Assembly: GCF_022829725.1 (NCBI RefSeq)
Contig: NZ_JAKSYG010000179.1
Location: 124,001-188,000, forward strand
Origin: Methylobacterium sp. E-005
GTDB taxonomy: Bacteria > Pseudomonadota > Alphaproteobacteria > Rhizobiales > Beijerinckiaceae
Length of the DNA stretch: 64,000 nt
Direction of reading: 5' to 3'
Under the pieces are notes generated by a model, which saw only the letters and a list, made by a program, of their open reading frames with translations, made no database searches and had not been told where the DNA came from. Below are positions 19,641 to 30,124 of the stretch, piece after piece. Positions within the stretch are counted from its first letter, which is position 1. Each line of letters begins with the position of its first letter. The position numbers and the translations under genes were made by a program.

Positions 19641-20531
19641 ATGGCGAGTTTGAAGGACCTGCGCAACCGCATCACCTCGGTGAAGGCGACGCAGAAGATC
19701 ACCAAGGCCATGCAGATGGTCGCCGCCGCCAAGCTGCGCCGGGCGCAGATGGCCGCAGAGGCCGGCCGTCCCTACGCTGAGAAGATGTCGGCGGTGCTCG
19801 GCAACTTGGCCGGCAACCTCGTGGGCGGTGTCGGGGCGCCGAAGCTGCTGTCGGGAACGGGCTCCGAGCAGACGCACTTGCTGGTGGTCTGTACGGGTGA
19901 CCGCGGTCTGGCCGGCGCCTTCAACTCGTCGATCGTCCGCCTCGCGGTGCGGGAATATGCCCAGAAGCTCATCGCCGAGGGCAAGACCGTCAAGATCATG
20001 ACGGTCGGCAAGAAGGGTCTCGACGCGCTGCGCCGGCAGTATCGCGATCAGATCGTCGAAAGCATGGACATCCGCGGCAACCGCCCGGTGGATTACCCCT
20101 TCGCGGCCGAGATCGCCGACAAGATCCTGGCCCGCTTCGAGGCCGGTGAGTTCGACGTCGCGACCTTGTTCTATTCCGAGTTCCGCTCGGTGATCTCCCA
20201 GATCCCGACCGCGCAGCGGCTGATCCCGGCCGAATTGCCCGCTGCCGACACGACCGCGAAGGCGACAGCCGGCAACGCCGCCCTGGAATTCGAGCCCTCC
20301 GAGGAGGCGATCCTGGAGACGCTGCTGCCGAAGAACCTGACGGTGCAGATCTACCGGGCGCTCCTGGAAAACGCCGCCTCCGAGCAGGGCGCGCGCATGA
20401 GCGCCATGGATTCGGCCACCCGCAACGCGGGCGAGATGATCAAGAAGCAGACGCTGATCTACAACCGCACGCGTCAGGCCATGATCACCAAGGAACTCAT
20501 CGAGATCATCTCGGGTGCGGAAGCCCTCTAG
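19641..20531 (+). CDS. atpG: ATP synthase F1 gamma subunit
   Basis: A 296-residue central-stalk subunit. Its N-terminal helix [36 protein letters not shown] carries the typical K-x-x-KxxRxxI..V..T.KITxAMxMV pattern; the C-terminal helix includes [17 protein letters not shown] and [25 protein letters not shown]. The middle part has [12 protein letters not shown]. The length is normal. It rotates within the alpha3-beta3 head. It lies between atpA and atpD, with a 42-base gap to atpD. Confidence 0.97.
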   Translation: MASLKDLRNRITSVKATQKITKAMQMVAAAKLRRAQMAAEAGRPYAEKMSAVLGNLAGNLVGGVGAPKLLSGTGSEQTHLLVVCTGDRGLAGAFNSSIVRLAVREYAQKLIAEGKTVKIMTVGKKGLDALRRQYRDQIVESMDIRGNRPVDYPFAAEIADKILARFEAGEFDVATLFYSEFRSVISQIPTAQRLIPAELPAADTTAKATAGNAALEFEPSEEAILETLLPKNLTVQIYRALLENAASEQGARMSAMDSATRNAGEMIKKQTLIYNRTRQAMITKELIEIISGAEAL

Positions 20532-22031
<1,500 letters not shown>

Positions 22032-22042
22032 GGCTGCTCCCT

Positions 22043-22149
22043 CCCCTCCCCCTTGTGGGGAGGGGTCTGGGGTGGGGGAGTTTCAGGATCGCGCGCCGCG
22101 GTGCCCCCTGAACCGCTCCCACCTCCACCGCCTCCCCGCAAGGGGGAGG
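22043..22149 (+). repeat. Palindromic element inside the atp operon (atpD-atpC gap)
   Basis: CCCCTCCCC at 22043-22051 pairs with GGGGAGGGG at 22057-22065 (9 bp), and CCTCCCC at 22131-22137 pairs with GGGGAGG at 22143-22149. The two hairpins also complement each other end to end. This 150-base gap contains no gene. The element type matches the one in the atpA-atpG gap and resembles dispersed CCTCCCC/GGGGAGG repeats of Rhizobiales. Confidence 0.65.
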
Positions 22150-22181
22150 AGAGCCTGTTGCGGATCCGGGATCGTCCTGAG

Positions 22182-22583
22182 ATGGCCACCTTCCACTTCG
22201 ATTTCGTCGGCCCCGAGCGGACGCTGTATTCCGGCGAGGTGACCGCCGTTCAACTGCCCGGCACCGAGGGCGAGATGACCGTGATGCCGGGCCACGCGCC
22301 CGTGCTGACCTCGCTGCGGGTCGGCGTCATCGTGGTCACCGAGAGCCAGGGCAGCGGCAAGCGGATCTACGTCCGCGGCGGCTTCGCCGATATCGGCCCG
22401 ACCGCCGTGACCGTGCTGGCCGAGCGCGCCGCGCCGATCGAGGAACTGACCCAGGAGTCCCTTGATCGGGACATCGAAGTAGTCGAGATTCAGCGCGATG
22501 CGACCGAGGATCTGCAGAAGCGCGAAGAGTTGAACGGCCAGATCGTTCAGCTCCGGGAAACCAAGGCGCTTCTGAAGCTCTGA
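22182..22583 (+). CDS. atpC: ATP synthase F1 epsilon subunit
   Basis: A 133-residue epsilon subunit, last of atpHAGDC. The beta-sandwich start MATFHFDFVGPERTLYSGEV, the motif LPGTEGEMTVMPGHAPVLTSL and the GGFADIGPTAVTVLAERA strand are typical. A C-terminal helix follows (RDATEDLQKREELNGQIVQL). It couples rotation to the c-ring and can inhibit ATP hydrolysis. ATG 22182 is the family start; the open frame upstream spans the repeat element and is not used. Confidence 0.95.
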   Translation: MATFHFDFVGPERTLYSGEVTAVQLPGTEGEMTVMPGHAPVLTSLRVGVIVVTESQGSGKRIYVRGGFADIGPTAVTVLAERAAPIEELTQESLDRDIEVVEIQRDATEDLQKREELNGQIVQLRETKALLKL

Positions 22584-22725
22584 ACGCGTGTCTGACGGGG
22601 GCGTACGAGCTTCCGAGCCGCGTTGACGGATCAGGTTGAGGTTCACAAGGTCCTGGCTCAGCCCTTTCGACAAGTGGGGTTGAGGCCGGAGGCATAGGGT
22701 CGAGCCGACCTGCACGGACGCAATC

Positions 22726-22946
22726 CCCGGGCGCATGCAGCGACAGCGGAATGCGACCCGGGATCCAGCGCAGGACGTCGTGAAGCGTCGATCCGGATCG
22801 ACTTGAACACCTTGCGCGGCACTTCCCGTGCTGGATCCCGGATCAGGGCTGCTGCGCTCCACCTGTCGGGGGACAGGGCGCGCGCATCATGGCCCGGAGG
22901 CGCCGATTGCGCCCCACAAGCTCGGCCCAACACCGTGAAAGGGCTG
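22726..22946 (+). repeat. ~220-bp dispersed intergenic repeat, copy 1
   Basis: Aligns along its length, with small gaps, to 30246-30463. It starts with CCCGGGCGCATGCAGCG, identical in both copies, followed by one mismatch and then CAGCGGAATGCGACCCGGGA. An internal inverted repeat pairs CCGGGATCCAGC (near 22758-22769) with GCTGGATCCCGG (near 22830-22841). The right end is more diverged. No transposase is present, so it would be a non-autonomous element or a structured repeat. Confidence 0.75.
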
Positions 22947-22954
22947 AAGCGTAA

Positions 22955-23040
22955 CCTTTCGCGGGTCAGGGCAGAGCCTCGGAAAACATCCCGGTGCTTT
23001 GCCTCAGATCAGGCCAACGGGCTGAGCCCTCTGGAAACCC
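22955..23040 (-). repeat. Multi-palindrome intergenic element, degraded inverted copy (copy 2)
   Basis: Reverse complement of parts of 10341-10441. CCTTTCGCGGGTC-AGGGCAGAGCC (two adjacent blocks here, at 22955-22978) matches the right end of copy 1 with one base missing, and GGGCTGAGCCC then CTGGAAACCC (23020-23040) matches its left end. The middle has lost its palindromes. Confidence 0.6.
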
Positions 23041-23052
23041 GGGATCGGCTGG

Positions 23053-24297
23053 TCACTCGAGTCCGTGAGCTCGATCCAGCGCATGTTTCAACAGCGTCGC
23101 TCGCTCCGCTTCGCCGGAGGGACAGCCGCGCTCGAGCCATAGGCGACGCGCCGCCGCCAGGGAACGACCTATCGCAGGCCCCGGGGGGATCCCTGCGGCG
23201 ACCAGATCGGCTCCGGCGAGCGGGAAAGACGGCGGCCCGCCCTCCCCTGCCAAATCCAGCAACACCCGGTCTGTCCCATCCGTAAGGCGAGGCCGCGGCT
23301 CACCCGCTAGGATCGCCAGCGTCTCCATCAGCGGTGTCAAGCCGTGCTCGGCCGCCAGGGACCGGGCTGCAGACGGATCGATCTCCGCCCGACCGTGCAG
23401 GGCCGCTAGCGCGTTGGCATAGGCGGTGAGCCGGCCATGCTCTTGATTCGACAACCGAAGTCGGTCGCGCAGGCGATCCGCATCGGGCCGCGCACCAACC
23501 GCCAGGGCCGCGAGCCGCATCACGGAGGGCAGGTCCGCCCTGGCGGCCCGCTCCAGCCGTCCGAGTTCACCGACGCCTCCGGTGATCCGCTGGAGCAGGC
23601 CTGTCGCGCTCAAGGTAACGACCAGAGCGGGTCCGCCGCGAGCCATCAGAAGTTTCAGGAATTCGTCGCGAATCCGCTCCTGGGAGAGGCGGCGCAGGCT
23701 GTCCCGGGCGGCCACGCAGGCAGCCAGCGCTTCCGGGTCGGGTGCGTCACTGCCGAAGCGCGCATGGAAGCGGAAGAAGCGGAGAATCCGCAGCGCATCT
23801 TCCCGGATCCGGGTCGCGGGATCGCCGATGAAGCGGACCCGCCCGTTCTCCAAGTCCGTCAGACCGCCGACGGTGTCATGGAGGTGCCCGGCGTGATCGA
23901 GCGACAGGGCGTTGACCGTGAAGTCGCGGCGCTCCGCATCCCGGGTGAAATCGCTGCCGAACCGGACGACCGCGTGGCGGCCATCGGTCTCGACATCCTC
24001 GCGGAGCGTGGTGACCTCGATTGGTCCGTCCCCGGTGATCAGGGTGATCGTACCGTGCTCGACCCCGGTCGGCACAGCCTTGAGACCCGCCGCGCGGGCC
24101 CGCGCCAGGACGGTCTCCGGCAACAGCGTGGTGGCGAGGTCGATATCGGCGGCGGCGATCCCGAGCAGGGCATCGCGGACGCAGCCGCCGATCAGCCGCG
24201 TCTCCGCGCCCGGCTCGTCCAGGGCCGCGAACGCCAGGCGGACACCCGGGCGGTCGAGCAGCGCCGCGGGGCCGTCCTGATCCAGGTCCCGCCTCAC
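23053..24297 (-). CDS. cca: CCA tRNA nucleotidyltransferase / poly(A) polymerase family
   Basis: A 414-residue class II nucleotidyltransferase. It has RLIGGCVRDALLG (nucleotide-binding helix), the metal-binding IDLATT in which the second acidic residue of the usual DxD is replaced within 'DIDLAT', then RRDFTVNALSLD, RFIGDPATRIREDALRILRFFRF and ARFG. It would add or repair the CCA end of tRNAs, or add 3' A residues. The start is GTG 24297, overlapping the stop of the DUF6111 gene by four bases (GTGA). It is last of a four-gene minus-strand operon with DUF1285, NUDIX and DUF6111, a pairing common in alphaproteobacteria. Confidence 0.93.
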   Translation of the reverse strand: MRRDLDQDGPAALLDRPGVRLAFAALDEPGAETRLIGGCVRDALLGIAAADIDLATTLLPETVLARARAAGLKAVPTGVEHGTITLITGDGPIEVTTLREDVETDGRHAVVRFGSDFTRDAERRDFTVNALSLDHAGHLHDTVGGLTDLENGRVRFIGDPATRIREDALRILRFFRFHARFGSDAPDPEALAACVAARDSLRRLSQERIRDEFLKLLMARGGPALVVTLSATGLLQRITGGVGELGRLERAARADLPSVMRLAALAVGARPDADRLRDRLRLSNQEHGRLTAYANALAALHGRAEIDPSAARSLAAEHGLTPLMETLAILAGEPRPRLTDGTDRVLLDLAGEGGPPSFPLAGADLVAAGIPPGPAIGRSLAAARRLWLERGCPSGEAERATLLKHALDRAHGLE

Positions 24298-24551
24298 CGG
24301 AAGCCGCCCGGGACGAGGTGACCGTTCTCCATGTGGGTCGGCACGTAGCCGCCGGGGCGGCGCTCGGAGAACAGGCCTTCATAGACGAGCGTGGCGATCA
24401 CGATGGTCAGCCCAGCGAGCACGAGGCGGAAGAGATGCGCGTCCCAATGGATCCGGCGCAGCGGGTTCCGTCCCGCCAGCACGAGGTAGACGACAAACAG
24501 CGCGAAGGGGATGAGGAAGAGGCCGAACTCTTCGAGGACGCGACGCAGCAT
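24294..24551 (-). CDS. DUF6111 family small membrane protein
   Basis: An 85-residue protein with two hydrophobic segments (FGLFLIPFALFVVYLVLAG and LVLAGLTIVIATLVYEGLF) separated by a basic loop NPLRRIHWDAHLFR. The C-terminus YVPTHMENGHLVPGGF is the conserved tail of DUF6111. The function is unknown. It lies between the NUDIX gene (12 bases) and cca (four-base overlap), so it is translated as part of that operon. Confidence 0.85.
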   Translation of the reverse strand: MLRRVLEEFGLFLIPFALFVVYLVLAGRNPLRRIHWDAHLFRLVLAGLTIVIATLVYEGLFSERRPGGYVPTHMENGHLVPGGFR

Positions 24552-24563
24552 GGCGATTCGCCC

Positions 24564-25235
24564 TCATCCGGCCGAGCAGCGGATCCGGTCCGGATCGGAA
24601 TCCGGATAGAGCCGTTCGCGGAGATTGTTCAGGATTCCGGCGGTGACGCCCCAGATCAGCCGTTCGCCGAAGGTCAGAGCGTAGAAGTAGCGGGTCCGTC
24701 CCTGCCAGGCCCGTGAGCGCAGGCGGTAGCGCTCCCGGTCCATCAGCACCGGCATCGGGACCTCGAACAGGTCGGCGACCTCGGCGGGGTTCGGCTGAAA
24801 CGTCGCCTCCGGCGCCACGAGGCCGATGACCGGCGTGACCAGGAAGCCGGTCCCCGACAGGTAGGGATCGAGATAGCCGATGAGGCGCACCGAAGCCGGG
24901 TCGAGGCCGATCTCCTCCTCGGCCTCGCGCAGGGCCGCGGCGGCGGGACTCGGATCGGACGGGTCGATCTTGCCTCCGGGCAGTGCGATCTGGCCGGAAT
25001 GGTCGCGCAGGTTCGCGGCCCGCTGCGTCAGGATCAGGCTCAGCCCTTCCGGGCGGAACACCACCGGCACCAGCACGGCAGCCCGCCGGTGCGGCGGCGG
25101 CGGGATCACCGCCGAACCGTCCGGATCGAGGCTGTGGTCGCCGCGCGGATTCGAGGTCGGATCGTCCGGCCCGGGCGGGCGCTCCGACAGGCCGGACGCG
25201 GCGCGGGCGAGGAAATCGTCGATGGCGTCGCTCAC
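24564..25235 (-). CDS. NUDIX hydrolase, CoA pyrophosphatase type
   Basis: A 223-residue NUDIX protein. The motif HSGQIALPGGKIDPSD followed by PAAAALREAEEEIGLD is the CoA-pyrophosphatase variant of the Nudix box, and LTQRAANLRDHSGQ is the UPF0035 signature. It should hydrolyse CoA or CoA esters to 4'-phosphopantetheine and 3',5'-ADP. I chose GTG 25235, which overlaps the DUF1285 stop by four bases, rather than a far upstream start that would run through DUF1285 in another frame. Substrate preference is inferred from the motif alone. Confidence 0.88.
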   Translation of the reverse strand: MSDAIDDFLARAASGLSERPPGPDDPTSNPRGDHSLDPDGSAVIPPPPHRRAAVLVPVVFRPEGLSLILTQRAANLRDHSGQIALPGGKIDPSDPSPAAAALREAEEEIGLDPASVRLIGYLDPYLSGTGFLVTPVIGLVAPEATFQPNPAEVADLFEVPMPVLMDRERYRLRSRAWQGRTRYFYALTFGERLIWGVTAGILNNLRERLYPDSDPDRIRCSAG

Positions 25236-25813
25236 GCGGCGACGGCCGGCGCGATCGGATGGAACAGGCCGCCCGCCCAGAGACCCAGCCAGCGCTCGCC
25301 GTCGAGGGTGCCCTCCTCGGCCAGATCCACGAGGTCGTAGGTGAGCGCCCGGGTGACGAGCGCCCAGAGACCGCGCCGGACATGGAGATAGGGCTTCAGG
25401 GCGCCATCCGCCGCCTCCTCGAAGCGCAGGGTATGCTCGGCATCGACCGGGACGAGGTCGTCGACATTGGTCCGGAAGCTGATGCGCCTCTCCTGCCCGG
25501 ACCCGTCGACCGCCATCTCGACCGCCACGAAGGGCGCGTCCTCCACGGTGATGCCGACGCATTCCACCGGTGTCACCAGCACGGTGCGCCCGTCCGGCTC
25601 GCGCCGCAGGATGCTGGAGAACAGCCGAACGAGCTTCGGCCGGCGGATCGGCGTGCCGTTGTGATGCCACGTCCCGTCTGCGGCGATGCGCATGTCGATC
25701 GCGCCGCAATAGGGCGGGTCCCAGCGCTCCACCGGCGGCGGCCCCCGGGTCGGCAGGTCCCCGAGGGCGGCGCTGAGGCGGTTCAGGGTCGGGTCGGCGG
25801 AATCCTCGCTCAT
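25232..25813 (-). CDS. DUF1285 domain-containing protein
   Basis: A 193-residue soluble protein of the DUF1285 family. Typical features are WDPPYCGAIDMRIAADGTWHHNGTPIRRPKLVRLFSSIL split over residues about 31-69, then the LVTPVECVGITVEDAPFVAV strand and RRGLWALVTRALTYDLVDLAEEG. Structures of family members show a two-domain beta-rich fold with no known catalytic activity. It heads the DUF1285-NUDIX-DUF6111-cca operon. A ribosome site is not obvious. Confidence 0.88.
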   Translation of the reverse strand: MSEDSADPTLNRLSAALGDLPTRGPPPVERWDPPYCGAIDMRIAADGTWHHNGTPIRRPKLVRLFSSILRREPDGRTVLVTPVECVGITVEDAPFVAVEMAVDGSGQERRISFRTNVDDLVPVDAEHTLRFEEAADGALKPYLHVRRGLWALVTRALTYDLVDLAEEGTLDGERWLGLWAGGLFHPIAPAVAA

Positions 25814-25901
25814 GCCCGCTACAGATAGCGTCCCCGCGGCCCGACAGCCATGGCGAGCATTCGACCAACCCGCTGTGAATGTGCCGGCGGCCGTCGGAGC
25901 C

Positions 25902-27125
25902 TCAGGCGGGCCCGGCCCCCTGGGTGTTCACGGTCACGGCGTAGAGCGACTGGCTGGCGGCCATGAACAGACGGTTCCGCTTCGGGCCGCCGAAGGTGAG
26001 GTTGCCGCAGACCTCCGGCAGGCGGATCCGCCCGATCAGCTTGCCCGCGGGATTCCAGACCGTAACGCCGTTGTAGCCGACCGCCCGGCCCGCATTGCTC
26101 GACGCCCAGACGTTGCCGTCGACATCGGCCCGCAGGCCGTCCGGCCCGCACTTGATGCCGTCGATCACGCAATCGGCGAACAGGCGCCGATTCGAGAGCC
26201 CGCCGCCCTCCGCGACATCGAAGGCGTAGATCTCGCCCTTGCCGCCGGGGCCGGTATCGCCGGGGCCCTTGCCGGTCGAGCAGATGTAGAGGATCCGGTG
26301 ATCGGGGGAGAAGCACAGGCCGTTCGGATCCGGCACCTGTTCGTCGGTGAGGATCCGGTCGATCCGGCCCGAGGGATCGATCCGGTAGACCGCGTTCGGC
26401 AGCGCCCGCCGCGCCGTCACGGTTCCGGCCGGCTGTCCGAGGCGCGGGTTGAGATGGCCCTTCGGGTTGGAGGGGCCGCCCGCCTCATCCGGCAGGCCTT
26501 CGTAGAGCTGGCCACCGTAGGGCGGATCGGTGAACCAGTACGAGCCGTCCGGATGCTGCACGACGTCGTTCGGCGAGTTGAACGGCTTGCCCTCGAACCG
26601 GTCGGCCAGCACCGTCGCCGAGCCGTCGAGCTCGTAGCGGACCACGCGCCGCGTGGCGTGCTCGCAGGAGAGCTGGCGCCCCTGCCAGTCGAAGCTGTTG
26701 CCGTTCGAATTGTTGCTGGGCGCACGGAAGGTGGAGACATGCCCGTCCTCCTCCAGCCAGCGCAGCTGGCGATTGTTGGGGATGTCGCTCCAGATCAGGA
26801 ACCGGCCGATTGCGTTCCAGGCCGGGCCCTCGGCCCAGAGCGCCCCGGTCCAGAGGCGGCGGATCGCGCTGTTGGGCACGATATAGGCCTCGAAGGCCGG
26901 ATCGACCGCGATCACGTCGGGATCGGTGAAATAGGTGGTGGGGGCCGCTCCTGGGCGGAAGTCGCGCGGCGGATTGGTGATCGTGCTGGGCGGCGCGGGC
27001 TCGGCGGCGGCCAGACCGGCCGAGCCGAGCATGATGCCCAACCCGGCGACGAATGAGCGGCGCGACGGCTTGGCGAATGCGCCCTGCCGATCCGTGGCCG
27101 CGTGAGATTTGATCCTTTCCTGCAT
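25902..27125 (-). CDS. SMP-30/gluconolactonase family protein, Tat-exported
   Basis: A 407-residue beta-propeller hydrolase. The N-terminus has a Tat signal (SRRSFVAGLGIMLGSAGLAAA, residues about 21-41). The propeller includes EGPAWNAIGRFLIWSDIPNN with the metal-binding Glu, the SNGNSFDWQGRQL region, FNSPNDVV with the Asn/Asp ligands, YWFTDPPYG and DPNGLCFSPD, and DGIKCGPDGLRADVDGNVW with another Asp ligand. It should hydrolyse a sugar lactone in the periplasm. ATG 27125 includes the signal peptide. A longer frame open to 27731 is not used. It is the last gene after hrpB and a thioesterase on the same strand. Confidence 0.9.
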   Translation of the reverse strand: MQERIKSHAATDRQGAFAKPSRRSFVAGLGIMLGSAGLAAAEPAPPSTITNPPRDFRPGAAPTTYFTDPDVIAVDPAFEAYIVPNSAIRRLWTGALWAEGPAWNAIGRFLIWSDIPNNRQLRWLEEDGHVSTFRAPSNNSNGNSFDWQGRQLSCEHATRRVVRYELDGSATVLADRFEGKPFNSPNDVVQHPDGSYWFTDPPYGGQLYEGLPDEAGGPSNPKGHLNPRLGQPAGTVTARRALPNAVYRIDPSGRIDRILTDEQVPDPNGLCFSPDHRILYICSTGKGPGDTGPGGKGEIYAFDVAEGGGLSNRRLFADCVIDGIKCGPDGLRADVDGNVWASSNAGRAVGYNGVTVWNPAGKLIGRIRLPEVCGNLTFGGPKRNRLFMAASQSLYAVTVNTQGAGPA

Positions 27126-27199
27126 GCGATCCCCCCGGTTCGCGCTCGCGCAGTCGGTGCTGCGCGATGTCCGATTTTGAGACCGTAGTCCTGTTCGCG

Positions 27200-27643
27200 T
27201 CAACTGGGTCGGCGCCGCAGGATCTTCCAGACCCCGTCCGCCGAGGCCAGCAGGCGGCCCCCCGCCCGCACATCGCCGCGCATGAACACGAGCGAGCCGG
27301 TCCGCTTGACCACAAGCGGGCCGATGCCGATCCAGTCGCCCAGACGGCCGACATCGATGAACTTCATCTCGAGCTGGATCGTCACGCAATTGGCGCCGTC
27401 GGCCGCCCGCATGGCGGTCTCGCCGAGGGCGCGGTCGGCGAAGCTCATCAGCATGCCGCCATGGACCACGCCGATCAGGTTGGCGTGCTTTTGCTCCGCC
27501 CGGAACGCGTAGGCCCCGTCGGAGGCACGCCGGTGCACCGGGCCGATATGGGCGATGAAGCCCGCATCTTCGATGGGCGCCCAGCCCGCGTCGTTCGGGT
27601 CGAAGGGATCGGTCTCGCAGGTCATCGTAGGGTCCGTCTCCAT
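27200..27643 (-). CDS. PaaI-type hotdog-fold thioesterase
   Basis: A 147-residue hotdog-fold protein. The core motif ANLIGVVHGGMLMSFADRALG has the HGG turn and the catalytic Asp of the PaaI/4HBT-II group; the second strand pair is VTIQLEMKFIDVGRLGDWI. It probably hydrolyses an acyl-CoA or aryl-CoA; the substrate is unknown. Start options are ATG 27643 or the Met at 27625. It begins 27 bases after the hrpB stop and looks co-transcribed with it. Confidence 0.88.
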   Translation of the reverse strand: METDPTMTCETDPFDPNDAGWAPIEDAGFIAHIGPVHRRASDGAYAFRAEQKHANLIGVVHGGMLMSFADRALGETAMRAADGANCVTIQLEMKFIDVGRLGDWIGIGPLVVKRTGSLVFMRGDVRAGGRLLASADGVWKILRRRPS

Positions 27644-27670
27644 CGCGGCTCGGGAAACCGGCAGGGGCCG

Positions 27671-30124
27671 TCAGGTTCCCCGCGGCTTGGCCCGGCGCGT
27701 CGGCGCCTCGGCCAGGGGATCCTCCGGCCACGGGTGGCGGGGATAGCGCCCGCGCATCTCGGCGCGCACCGCCGCCCAGGAGCCACGCCAGAAGCCCGGA
27801 AGGTCGCGGGTGATCTGGATCGGCCGCTGGGCCGGCGAGAGCAGGTGCAGGACGAGCGGCCGGCCACCGGCCCGGGGATGCCGGTCGAGGCCGAACAGCT
27901 CCTGCACCCGCACCGAGAGGGCGGGTTCGTCGGCGCCGTAATCCACCGCGATGCGCGAACCGGTGGGCACCTCAACGTGGGTCGGCGCCTCGGCTTCGAG
28001 CCGGGTACGCAACTCCCAGGGCAGTAGCCCATGCAGGGCGCCGGCGAGATCGTCGGCGGTGACCGAAGCGAGGGACGTGCGCCCGACGAGGGAGGGGGCG
28101 AGCCACGTCGCCACGGTCTCAGCCAACGCCGCATCCGAGAGATCGGGCCAGGTTTCACCCTCCGCCGCGTGCAGGAAGCCCACGCGGGCGCGCCATTGTG
28201 ACAAAGCGGGTGTCCAGGGCAGTCGGTCGAGCCCCAGGCCCGCGATGCCCCGGGCCAGGATCGTCGCGCTCTCCAGGTTGGCCGGGACCGGCAGGGGGCG
28301 CTCTCCCAGATTGACGGCGCCGAGCCGCCGGACCGCCCGCGCCCGGAGCGCGGCGGCCTGGGGATCGAAAGCGATCTCGGTGCGGGATTCGATCCTGTCG
28401 GGAAACAGCGCCTCGACGGCCGCGCCGTCGATCGCCGCCGCGGCCAGGATGCGGGCGTTGCCGGCCGAACCCACGAGCTCGGCGACGACCAGGAGGGGCT
28501 CCCGGGCGAGCGGGCTCGCCGGGTCGAGCCGGCCCGCCCGGCCGCTCGCCATCACGAACTCGCCGTCGCGGCCCCGCGCCCGCGCCACGCGGTCCGGATA
28601 GGCGAGCGCCAGGAGCCGGCCGGCCGGAACCGGTCCGGAACCCGGGCCGCCGCCCGCGATCCGCGCCCAGCCCTCGGCGAGCCGGCGCATATCCGCGGAC
28701 CGTCCGCCCCGGTCACGGCGGAACCGCTCGACGCGCGTATCGAGATCGACATCGTCGCCCCCGAGACCGCGCTCGACCAGCACGGCCGCGAGGTCGGCGG
28801 CGGCCCGGGCCTCACCCGATTGGGCCGCGACCGTCACCATCCGGGCGAGCCGCGGCGGCAGCGGCAGGGCGCGCAGGCGGGCGCCCGTCTCCGTCAGCCG
28901 GCCATCCGGATCGAGGGCGCCCAGCTCGTTGAGCAGGGCACGGGCCTCCGCCAGAGCCGCGGCCGGCGGCGGATCCAGGAAGGCGAGGCTGCTCGGATCG
29001 GCGACGCCCCAGGCGGCGCAATCGAGGAGCAGGCCCGCCAGATCCGCCGACAGGATCTCGGGCCGCGAGAACGGTTCGAGGGCGTTGGTGGCGGCCTCGG
29101 ACCAGAGCCGCCAGGACACGCCCGGCTCGGTTCGGCCGGCGCGGCCCCGCCGCTGATCCACCGAGGCCCGGGAGGCGCGCGCGGTCACGAGCCGCGTCAG
29201 GCCGAGGCCGGGCTCGTAGACCGGCACCCGGGCGAACCCGGAATCGACCACGATCCGGACGCCCTCGATGGTCAGCGAGGTCTCGGCGATGCTGGTGGCC
29301 AGCACCACCTTGCGGGTCCCGGGCGGCGCCGGGGCGACGGCCCGGTCCTGCTCCGCCGGCGGGAGGGCGCCGTAGAGGGGGGCGAGCACAACGCCAGGAT
29401 CGTGGCGCTCCGCCAGCAGGTCCGCGGTCCGGCGGATCTCCGCCTGCCCGGGCAGGAACACCAGCACCGAGCCCGGATCCGCCCGCAGGGCGCGCAGCGT
29501 CACCTCGGCCACAGCCTCCTCGATCCGCCGGTTCGGATCGCGCTCGACGTGGCGGGTCTCCACCGGGAAGGCGCGGCCCTCTGACGCGATCACGGGCGCG
29601 TCGTTCATCAGCCGCGCGACCCGGGCGCCGTCGAGCGTCGCCGACATGACGAGGAGGCGCAGATCCTCGCGCAGGCCCCCCTGCGCGTCGAGCGCGAGGG
29701 CGAGGCCGAGATCGGCATCGAGGGAGCGTTCATGGAACTCGTCGAACAGCACCGCGCCGATGCCGGCGAGTTCCGGATCGTCGAGGATCATCCGCGTGAA
29801 CACGCCCTCGGTCACCACCTCGATTCGGGTCCGGGCCGTGATCTTCGAGCCGAGCCGCACGCGCAGGCCGACCGTGCCGCCGACCGGCTCTCCCAGAATC
29901 TGCGCCATCCGGGCGGCGGCGGCCCGGGCCGCGAGCCGGCGCGGCTCCAGCAGGATGATTTTTCGGCCCTCGCGCCAGGGCGCATCGAGCAAGTCGAGCG
30001 GCACGCGGGTGGTCTTGCCCGCTCCCGGCGGCGCCACCAGCACGGCGGCGTTGCGCGCAGCGAGCGCGTCGCGCAGGGCGGGCAGTGCCGCCTCGATCGG
30101 CAATGCGGTCTGGGGATCGGGCAT
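27671..30124 (-). CDS. hrpB: ATP-dependent helicase HrpB
   Basis: An 817-residue DEAH-type helicase. Motif I APPGAGKTTRVP (residues about 31-42), motif II read as DEFH in LFDEFHERSLDADLGLA, motif III MSATLDG, motif V ATSIAETSLTI and motif VI DQRRGRAGRTEPG are all intact; the HrpB C-terminal domain ends with the WPEDPLAE region. It is one of the bacterial DEAH helicases; the cellular role is not well defined. ATG 30124 (MPDPQTALPIEAALPALRDAL) fits the family start. Confidence 0.95.
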   Translation of the reverse strand: MPDPQTALPIEAALPALRDALAARNAAVLVAPPGAGKTTRVPLDLLDAPWREGRKIILLEPRRLAARAAAARMAQILGEPVGGTVGLRVRLGSKITARTRIEVVTEGVFTRMILDDPELAGIGAVLFDEFHERSLDADLGLALALDAQGGLREDLRLLVMSATLDGARVARLMNDAPVIASEGRAFPVETRHVERDPNRRIEEAVAEVTLRALRADPGSVLVFLPGQAEIRRTADLLAERHDPGVVLAPLYGALPPAEQDRAVAPAPPGTRKVVLATSIAETSLTIEGVRIVVDSGFARVPVYEPGLGLTRLVTARASRASVDQRRGRAGRTEPGVSWRLWSEAATNALEPFSRPEILSADLAGLLLDCAAWGVADPSSLAFLDPPPAAALAEARALLNELGALDPDGRLTETGARLRALPLPPRLARMVTVAAQSGEARAAADLAAVLVERGLGGDDVDLDTRVERFRRDRGGRSADMRRLAEGWARIAGGGPGSGPVPAGRLLALAYPDRVARARGRDGEFVMASGRAGRLDPASPLAREPLLVVAELVGSAGNARILAAAAIDGAAVEALFPDRIESRTEIAFDPQAAALRARAVRRLGAVNLGERPLPVPANLESATILARGIAGLGLDRLPWTPALSQWRARVGFLHAAEGETWPDLSDAALAETVATWLAPSLVGRTSLASVTADDLAGALHGLLPWELRTRLEAEAPTHVEVPTGSRIAVDYGADEPALSVRVQELFGLDRHPRAGGRPLVLHLLSPAQRPIQITRDLPGFWRGSWAAVRAEMRGRYPRHPWPEDPLAEAPTRRAKPRGT

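Larger units (their letters stand above)
22584..23052 (+). other. Gene-free convergent gap holding two dispersed repeats
   Basis: The 469 bases between atpC and cca contain no credible gene. They hold the first copy of a ~220-bp dispersed repeat (22726-22946), followed at once by a degraded, inverted copy of the multi-palindrome element (22955-23040). The open frames found here are by-products of the repeats. Confidence 0.7.

Noticed and set aside
22584..23052. Short open frames in the atpC-cca gap on both strands
   Set aside because: They are produced by the dispersed repeats; the same pattern reappears at 30246-30463.
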